A DNA stretch of 64,000 nt, from NCBI GenBank assembly GCA_023382715.1, contig JAHDWP010000009.1, positions 1 through 64,000 of the forward strand, written 5' to 3'. Both the position numbers and the translations under genes were made by a program. Source of the DNA: Anaerolineae bacterium (GTDB lineage: Bacteria > Chloroflexota > Anaerolineae > Aggregatilineales > Aggregatilineaceae). How positions within the stretch are numbered: position 1 is the first letter of the stretch; each line of letters opens with the position of its first letter. The notes beneath the pieces are model-generated. The model made no database searches, was not told the origin of the DNA, and saw nothing but the letters and a program-made list of their open reading frames with translations. Of this stretch, positions 60,101 through 64,000 are shown piece by piece.

Positions 60101-60228
60101 AGGAATGGCCGTACACCGCGCGCTGGATGCTCGGCGAGCCGGGCGAGCACACTTTCTGGGCGGTGGCCTACGACGCGGCAGACAACCGCGCCGAGTCCGA
60201 ACGGGTGACGGTGAGCGTCGCGCCGTAG
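57178..60228 (+). CDS. Class A penicillin-binding protein with C-terminal Ig-like modules
   Basis: 1016 residues. A very basic cytoplasmic N-terminus and one membrane helix (about 28-55) precede the glycosyltransferase domain, with catalytic Glu 123 in SIEDASFYANPGFD and GGSTITQQLVRN. The transpeptidase has SAFK (Ser 437, Lys 440), SYN (502-504) and KTGTT (652). A Cys-containing linker follows. Residues about 820-1016 form two Ig-like or Big-type beta-sandwich modules (VAIVSPPFLGRVTGTVEVRG; then PQVTLAEPAPGSRYAASADL). It polymerises and cross-links peptidoglycan; the extra modules may bind wall polymers. Both enzyme domains look intact. Confidence 0.95.
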   Translation: MPSLHTARLARQRRRRRRDQGLTAPRLLRWAIVAALVLAVLLVVLAAGTAAASIAIYAHYARQLPPAERITAAEEEAFLTSVFYDRSGGAVLYEVIDPTGGDRRWLAVEQIPQYFLDATVSIEDASFYANPGFDLRGMARALWSNLTGGQFQGGSTITQQLVRNVLLDETERRAISYDRKVKEVILATEISRLYSKAQILEWYVNTNFYGGWAYGIEAAAQQYFSKPARDLTLAEAAMLAAIPQYPLQNPIDNPQAAKLRQEIVLQTMVAQGYISQERADAAIQEPLIVRPFAERYGIVAPHFSTYARAEAEAILNDLGLDGPRLVTRGGLRVYTTLDLDLQLQAECVARAQVLRLDGNDPTVTPNTSAGTACAAAAYLPPLPAEMGGVEREVTNAAAVVLRAETGEILAMVGSVDFWDEGIQGSYNTALAQRQPGSAFKPIVFTAAFLQGALPGYPNGITAATMTYDVPIEFDNGGQPYTPVNIDRQYHGPVSVRSALANSYNVPPVQLVNLIGLGPVIRTAHRLGINSLNQTAGYGLALALGSGEVSLLDLAYAFGVFNNGGTMVGMPAHKDQNIPGFRTLNPVAVLRIEDADGRVLWQYGEETHTFQRRLILEPALAYIMTDILADNAARAPAFGRGAPLELARPAAVKTGTTNDNRDSWTIGYTPQIVTGVWVGNNNNHGMTDVTGTTGAAPIWYAIMEYLHARDALPSRGWERPPTVVERMVCEISGLLPTRYCPQTRELFYVDPQRGIDTQPTQVDTYWNNYRVNVCSGLLANASSPAGCTEDVVYFDYPQETRAWARETGQRFPPTEYDPVDTASPSSPVAIVSPPFLGRVTGTVEVRGNVTDEGFAYFRLDYGAGPQPDVWLQIGAEQTTPGRDIALGTWDTTGLSDGAVYTLRLTMVRADNSLERAYVSVTVDNQPPQVTLAEPAPGSRYAASADLYVPLRAEPDDNVQMAYVEFYKDGELIATSEEWPYTARWMLGEPGEHTFWAVAYDAADNRAESERVTVSVAP

Positions 60229-60248
60229 AGGGAGCCTGGCCGCCACGC

Positions 60249-60372
60249 CTCTCCCCCTCAAGTCCCCCTCTCTCTCCAGCCGAGCTAGAGAGAGGGACTT
60301 GGCTCGCCGGACGGGGCGCTTCCCCCTCCCTGGCTTGGCCGGGGGAAGGGGCCGGGGGAAGGGGCCGGGAGA
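60249..60372. repeat. Dispersed palindromic repeat, family R5, copy 3
   Basis: CTCAAGTCCCCCTCTCTCTC and GAGAGAGGGACTTGG form a hairpin, followed by TCCCCCTCCCTGGC and two GGGGGAAGGGGCCGGG units. It lies between the penicillin-binding protein and hisE genes, which converge. Confidence 0.75.
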
Positions 60373-60471
60373 TGGGGGCCTGCCGCCTGTGCCGTGCGCC
60401 CAGAAGCCCCAGGTTGGTACGCATAGGGCAGATAGCCATTCGCCCCTGCGAATCTCACCACCGTCCGGCGC

Positions 60472-60756
60472 TCACGGGCGATGGCGGCGCTCCAGCTCGG
60501 CGGCGACATCGCCGGGCGTCAGGCCGCGCTGAGCCAGCAGCACCAGGCAATGGTAGATCAGGTCGGCCAACTCGCTGATCACGCGCTCGTCGCCCTGCCC
60601 TTTGGCCGCCAGGATGACCTCGACCGCTTCCTCGCCGATCTTCTTGACGATCTCGTCTTCGCCGGCGCTGAGCAGCTGGTTGGTGTAGGAGCCGGGCCTG
60701 GGGTGGGCCTGGCGATCCGTGATCGTCGCGAACACGTGAGAGAGGATGTCACTCAC
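60472..60756 (-). CDS. hisE: Phosphoribosyl-ATP pyrophosphatase
   Basis: 94 residues. All-alpha NTP pyrophosphatase fold with the metal motif [13 protein letters not shown] and [17 protein letters not shown]. Second step of histidine synthesis. Encoded separately from hisI, which it overlaps by eight bases, so the two functions are not fused here. Confidence 0.94.
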   Translation of the reverse strand: MSDILSHVFATITDRQAHPRPGSYTNQLLSAGEDEIVKKIGEEAVEVILAAKGQGDERVISELADLIYHCLVLLAQRGLTPGDVAAELERRHRP

Positions 60757-61090
60757 CGAACGCCTCCAGGGTGCGAAAGAAACAGCTCACCGCGCCGGTG
60801 TGGCAGGCCGGGCCAGCAGGCTCCACGCGCACGAGCAGCACGTCGGCGTCGCAATCCACCCAGATGCCCGTCACGCGCTGGGTGTGGCCGCTGGTCGCGC
60901 CCTTATGCCACAGTTCGCCCCGGCTGCGGCTCCAGAAATGAGTCTCGCCCGTCTGCACCGTCCGGCGCAGGGCGTCGGCGTTCATCCAGGCGACCATCAG
61001 CACCTGCTCGCTGTGCGCGTCCTGGACGACCGCCGGGATCAGCCCATCGGGAGTCCAGCGCAGCCGGGCGATCACGGTCTCAAGGTCCAT
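60749..61090 (-). CDS. hisI: Phosphoribosyl-AMP cyclohydrolase
   Basis: 113 residues from MDLETVIAR. Third step of histidine synthesis. Metal ligands lie in [11 protein letters not shown] and [24 protein letters not shown] and [18 protein letters not shown] are family blocks. The start overlaps the end of hisF by 11 bases; the frame upstream of 61090 has no support. Confidence 0.95.
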   Translation of the reverse strand: MDLETVIARLRWTPDGLIPAVVQDAHSEQVLMVAWMNADALRRTVQTGETHFWSRSRGELWHKGATSGHTQRVTGIWVDCDADVLLVRVEPAGPACHTGAVSCFFRTLEAFGE

Positions 61091-61859
61091 CGTCGCCCGT
61101 CTCCACGATGCGCACCGGCACGCCCTGCTCACGCAGGTACGCCTTGACCTGGCGCACGCTGAGCTGCCGGTAATGGAACAGGCTGGCGGCCAGGGCCGCG
61201 TCCGCACCACCCTCGACCAGCGCCGCGCGGAAGTGCTCCAGCGCGCCCGCGCCGCCCGACGCGATGACGGGGATGCTCACCGCGTCGCTGATGGCGCGCG
61301 TCAGGGCGATCTCGTAGCCGTCCTGCGTGCCGTCGCGATCCATGCTGGTCAGCAGAATCTCGCCCGCGCCGCGCCGCTCGACTTCTGTCGCCCAGGCGAC
61401 CGCCTCAAGTCCGGTCGGCGTGCGCCCACCGCTGACGTAGACCTCGTAGAAGTCCCCGTTCCAGCGCGCGTCAATGGCGACGACCACGCACTGCGACCCG
61501 AAGCGCAGCGCGCCCTCGCTGATCACGTCGGGGGTGCGCACGGCGGCGCTGTTGATGGCGATCTTGTCGGCGCCGGCGAGCAGGGTGGCGCGCATGTCGT
61601 CCACCGTGCGCAGCCCGCCGCCCACGCAGAAGGGGATGAACACGGCGTCGGCCACGCGGCGCACGACATCGAGCATCGTCTCGCGGCCCTCGTGCGTGGC
61701 GGTGATGTCCAGGAAGACCAGCTCATCCGCGCCCTCCCGGTCGTAGATCGCCGCCTGCTCGACCGGATCGCCGGCGTCGCGCAGGTTGACGAAGTTGATG
61801 CCCTTGACCACGCGCCCGGCGTGCACATCCAGGCAGGGGATGATCCGTTTGGCGAGCAT
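61080..61859 (-). CDS. hisF: Imidazole glycerol phosphate synthase subunit HisF
   Basis: 259 residues. TIM barrel cyclase that works with HisH. Catalytic Asp 11 is in [15 protein letters not shown] and the second Asp in [11 protein letters not shown]; phosphate loops are VGGGLRT and ASGGAG. It is the first gene of a hisF-hisI-hisE set with overlapping genes; hisH and hisA are not in the window. GAGGAGC stands before the ATG. Confidence 0.96.
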   Translation of the reverse strand: MLAKRIIPCLDVHAGRVVKGINFVNLRDAGDPVEQAAIYDREGADELVFLDITATHEGRETMLDVVRRVADAVFIPFCVGGGLRTVDDMRATLLAGADKIAINSAAVRTPDVISEGALRFGSQCVVVAIDARWNGDFYEVYVSGGRTPTGLEAVAWATEVERRGAGEILLTSMDRDGTQDGYEIALTRAISDAVSIPVIASGGAGALEHFRAALVEGGADAALAASLFHYRQLSVRQVKAYLREQGVPVRIVETGDDGP

Positions 61860-62207
61860 AGGCGCTCCTCGTGCGTTGTTGACGTTCTGGCAGGCGGCCC
61901 TATTCTACCCGAACCTGTTCCAGGATCATACAGCCAGCCGGTGGCGTCGGGGTGGGCGAAACCTGCCAGAGCGGAGCGCCGCCACCCCGCGCGCGCCCTC
62001 TGCCGGGCCTCTGGCGCGATCCTCCGGGCCGGGTTACGCTGGGACCGTTCCAGCTCCCTTGTGCCGCCTCGTCCAGGCCTGGCGCGGGCCATTCGCCCGC
62101 TCGTGATGCTCGGTGGCGCAACCTGCTGGCGGCTTGTGCGTACCGGTGAATAGGTACTGATCCCGCTTGCCGCCTGCCATCGGGCGGATCGCGAAGGAAT
62201 GATGACC
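61860..62207. other. Divergent intergenic region
   Basis: 348 bases between hisF and the small membrane protein gene. A TAGAAT element on the - strand (61907-61902) may be the -10 of the his genes. I see no repeat family and no convincing gene. Confidence 0.45.
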
Positions 62208-62414
62208 ATGGACGACTCGACCCTGATTCTCGCCTTGATCCCTCTCTTCCTGATCCAGGTCGGCCTGCAAATTTACGCCCTGGTGGACATTTACCGGCGC
62301 AAGACCGTGCGCGAGCCGCTGCCCATCTGGGCCTGGGTGATCATCGTGCTGGCGGGCAGCATGTTAGGCCCCATCGCCTACTTCGCGCTGGGCCGCAGCG
62401 AGGACGTAGCATGA
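62208..62414 (+). CDS. Small membrane protein with PLD nuclease N-terminal (PLDc_N) domain
   Basis: 68 residues from MDDSTLI, with AAGGA nine bases upstream; ATGs at 62199 and 62202 are also in frame. Two transmembrane helices (LIPLFLIQVGLQIYALVD and WVIIVLAGSMLGPIAYFALG) joined by a short basic loop RRKTVRE. This is the PLDc_N unit found at the N-terminus of cardiolipin synthases, here standing alone. It overlaps the ABC ATPase gene by four bases, so it probably assists that transporter. Confidence 0.85.
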   Translation: MDDSTLILALIPLFLIQVGLQIYALVDIYRRKTVREPLPIWAWVIIVLAGSMLGPIAYFALGRSEDVA

Positions 62415-63346
62415 GCGCGATCATCATCGAGGGGCTGGCCAAGCGCTTCGGCACGCTCGCGGCGCTGGCCGGTTTCGACCTGACCGTGCCGCGCGGCGCG
62501 ATCTTCGGGTTCCTGGGGCCGAACGGGGCCGGCAAGACCACCACGCTGCGCATCATGGCCGGCCTGGCCCACGCGACGGCAGGGCGTGTCGTCATCGAAG
62601 GCGTCGAAGTGGGGCGCGGCCAGCGCCCGCCGATCGGTTATCTGCCCGATACGCCCAGCTTCTACGGCTGGATGACCGCCCGCGAATTCCTGCGTTACAT
62701 CGCCGATCTGCACGGCCTGGAACGCCCGCCCATTGACGCCATGCTGGAGCGCGTCGGCCTGGCCGACGCCGCCCGCAAGCGCATCGGCGGCTTTTCGCGC
62801 GGGATGAAGCAACGGCTCGGCCTGGCCCAGGCGTTGCTGCCACAGCCGCGCGTCCTGCTGCTCGACGAGCCGGTCTCTGCGCTCGACCCGGCGGGGCGCA
62901 AGGCGATGCTCGACATCATGAGCGAGCTGCGCGGCGAACTGACCGTCTTCTTCTCGACGCACATCCTGGGCGACGCCGAGCGCATCTGCGATGAGGTGGG
63001 CATCCTCGATCGCGGGCGGCTGGTGCTGCAAGCCCGCCGCGATGATCTACTGGCCCGCTACGCCCGCCCGATCTTCGAGATTGACGCAGCGCCGAGCGAC
63101 ACGCCACGGCTCAGTGCGCTGGCCGGGCAGCTCCGCGCGCTGCCCTGGGTGGATCGGGTTAACCTCGAAGGAGCGCGGCTGCGCCTGACCGTCAATGACG
63201 TGGACGCCGCCCGCCGCGAGGTGCTGCCCATGCTGGCCGGGCTGTCGGTCTCACGCTTCGAGATGCTCGGCGCGACGCTGGAGGACATCTTCCTGGGGCT
63301 GACCAACAGTGCAGGGGTGCCAACCGGGACGGAGGTGGCGCTGTGA
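62411..63346 (+). CDS. ABC transporter ATP-binding protein
   Basis: 311 residues. Walker A GPNGAGKTT (36-44), Q-loop in LPDTPSFYGWMT, signature GGFSRGMKQRLGLAQ, Walker B VLLLDEPVSALDP, switch His in FFSTHIL. A C-terminal extension of about 90 residues is typical of ATPases of ABC-2 exporters (CcmA/NatA/BcrA-like group). It overlaps both neighbours, so it is coupled to the small membrane protein and the permease. Confidence 0.93.
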   Translation: MSAIIIEGLAKRFGTLAALAGFDLTVPRGAIFGFLGPNGAGKTTTLRIMAGLAHATAGRVVIEGVEVGRGQRPPIGYLPDTPSFYGWMTAREFLRYIADLHGLERPPIDAMLERVGLADAARKRIGGFSRGMKQRLGLAQALLPQPRVLLLDEPVSALDPAGRKAMLDIMSELRGELTVFFSTHILGDAERICDEVGILDRGRLVLQARRDDLLARYARPIFEIDAAPSDTPRLSALAGQLRALPWVDRVNLEGARLRLTVNDVDAARREVLPMLAGLSVSRFEMLGATLEDIFLGLTNSAGVPTGTEVAL

Positions 63347-64000
63347 TGCGAATCTTCGGCGTGCAACTGCGCAAAGAACTGCGCGAGCTGTGGCGCACGC
63401 GCAAGTTGATCGTCGTGCTGGCCGTGCTGGTCGGTTTCGGGCTGATGTCGCCCATTCTGGCCAAGATCACGCCCGACCTGCTCGAACAGTTCAGCGAGGG
63501 GCAGATGGAAGGGATCGTCATCACCATCCCCGAACCGACCGAGCGTGATGCAATTGACCAGTTCCTCAAGAACATCTCCCAGTTCGGGTTGCTGCTGGCC
63601 CTGCTGATGAGCTTCGGCGTGATCGTCGGCGAGCGCGAGCGCGGGCAACTGGCGCTGGTCTTCCCTCACCCGCTGCCGCGCGAGGTCTTCGTGCTGGCCA
63701 AGTTCGCCGCGCTGGCGATTCTGTTCGTTGTGGGGATGCTGCTCAGTGCGCTGGGCGCGTATCTGTACACCGTCCTGCTCTTCGACGCGCCGTCGCTGGG
63801 GGGCTTCCTGGCGCTGACCTGGCTGATGATCGTCTGGCTACTCTGCCTGGTGGCTCTGTCGCTGCTGGCGAGCGCGCTGGGCCGCTCGATGGTGGCGGCG
63901 GGCGGCATCGCTTTTGTCCTGATCATCGCCGTGTTGCTGGCGAGCCTGTTCACGCCGCTGGCGCCGGGCCAGTTGCTGGACTGGGGGCGCGCCCTGGCCG
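63346..64000 (+). CDS. ABC-2 type transporter permease (partial, cut by window end)
   Basis: 218 codons are visible from the ATG at 63346; a GTG at 63343 is also in frame. MRIFGVQLRKELRELWRTRK is the usual cytoplasmic start, followed by a first helix LIVVLAVLVGFGLMSPIL, an extracytoplasmic part, and further helices (FGLLLALLMSFGVIVGERE, then LAILFVVGMLLSALGAYLYT, then more). The ERERGQLALVFPHPLPRE segment is typical of ABC-2 permeases. It forms an exporter with the preceding ATPase; the substrate is unknown. Confidence 0.88.
   Translation, partial: MRIFGVQLRKELRELWRTRKLIVVLAVLVGFGLMSPILAKITPDLLEQFSEGQMEGIVITIPEPTERDAIDQFLKNISQFGLLLALLMSFGVIVGERERGQLALVFPHPLPREVFVLAKFAALAILFVVGMLLSALGAYLYTVLLFDAPSLGGFLALTWLMIVWLLCLVALSLLASALGRSMVAAGGIAFVLIIAVLLASLFTPLAPGQLLDWGRALA

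Noticed and set aside
58378-60261. A 627-codon frame on the - strand inside the penicillin-binding protein gene
   Set aside because: Antisense to a gene with all catalytic motifs intact; no domain signal in the translation.

Overview
The window is GC-rich, gene-dense bacterial chromosome with no rRNA, no tRNA that I could recognise, no phage, no insertion sequence and no CRISPR array. The gene content suggests a member of the Chloroflexota, probably Anaerolineae-like. The reasons are cell-surface proteins with a single membrane envelope style (lipoproteins with Pro/Thr-rich linkers, a CAP-LysM protein anchored by a C-terminal helix), very large GAF-repeat sensor kinases, Uma2 and DUF433 genes, a System I cytochrome c maturation operon, a T-box leader outside the Firmicutes, and many dispersed palindromic repeats between genes. 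The assignment is an inference from gene content only.

Layout. 1-4.6 kb: repeats, then a methyltransferase, a lipoprotein hydrolase and a CAP-LysM surface protein on the + strand, followed by a Uma2/DUF433 pair on the - strand. 4.7-10.9 kb (-): a tRNA-Phe T-box leader, pheS, an orphan CoxM-like flavoprotein, map and pheT. 11.2-17.6 kb: lactate permease, TIR-like membrane-anchored protein, dprA, an unknown protein, M32 carboxypeptidase. 18.1-20.6 kb (+): a left-handed beta-helix acyltransferase-like protein followed by a homologue of cyanobacterial acyl-ACP reductase. 20.9-31.3 kb (+): response regulator, a 2668-residue histidine kinase with about twelve GAF domains, a second response regulator, and an alpha/beta hydrolase.

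31.5-40.2 kb (-): a cytochrome c maturation operon ccmF-ccmH-ccmG-(ccmI-like)-(haem lipoprotein)-ccmA-ccmB-ccmC-ccmD, with no ccmE visible and a CcmH whose N-terminus is encoded by a dispersed repeat. 41.1-46.8 kb (-): a translationally coupled pyrBCDEF operon plus a HAD phosphatase, preceded by an intrinsic terminator that must act as an attenuator and by a candidate PyrR-binding hairpin. 47.0-53.4 kb (-): a GntR-controlled sugar uptake operon (regulator, SIS protein, binding protein, two permeases, FGGY kinase) without its own ATPase.

53.6-64 kb: alanine racemase, two response regulators, a class A penicillin-binding protein with C-terminal Ig-like modules, hisF-hisI-hisE, and the start of an ABC-2 export operon cut off by the window end.

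The observations I rate highest are the acyl-ACP reductase homologue beside a beta-helix transferase, the repeat-encoded CcmH N-terminus, the 12-GAF kinase between two response regulators, and the RNA control elements of the phe and pyr operons. I do not see a wholly new multi-gene system that I could defend; these are the best candidates.
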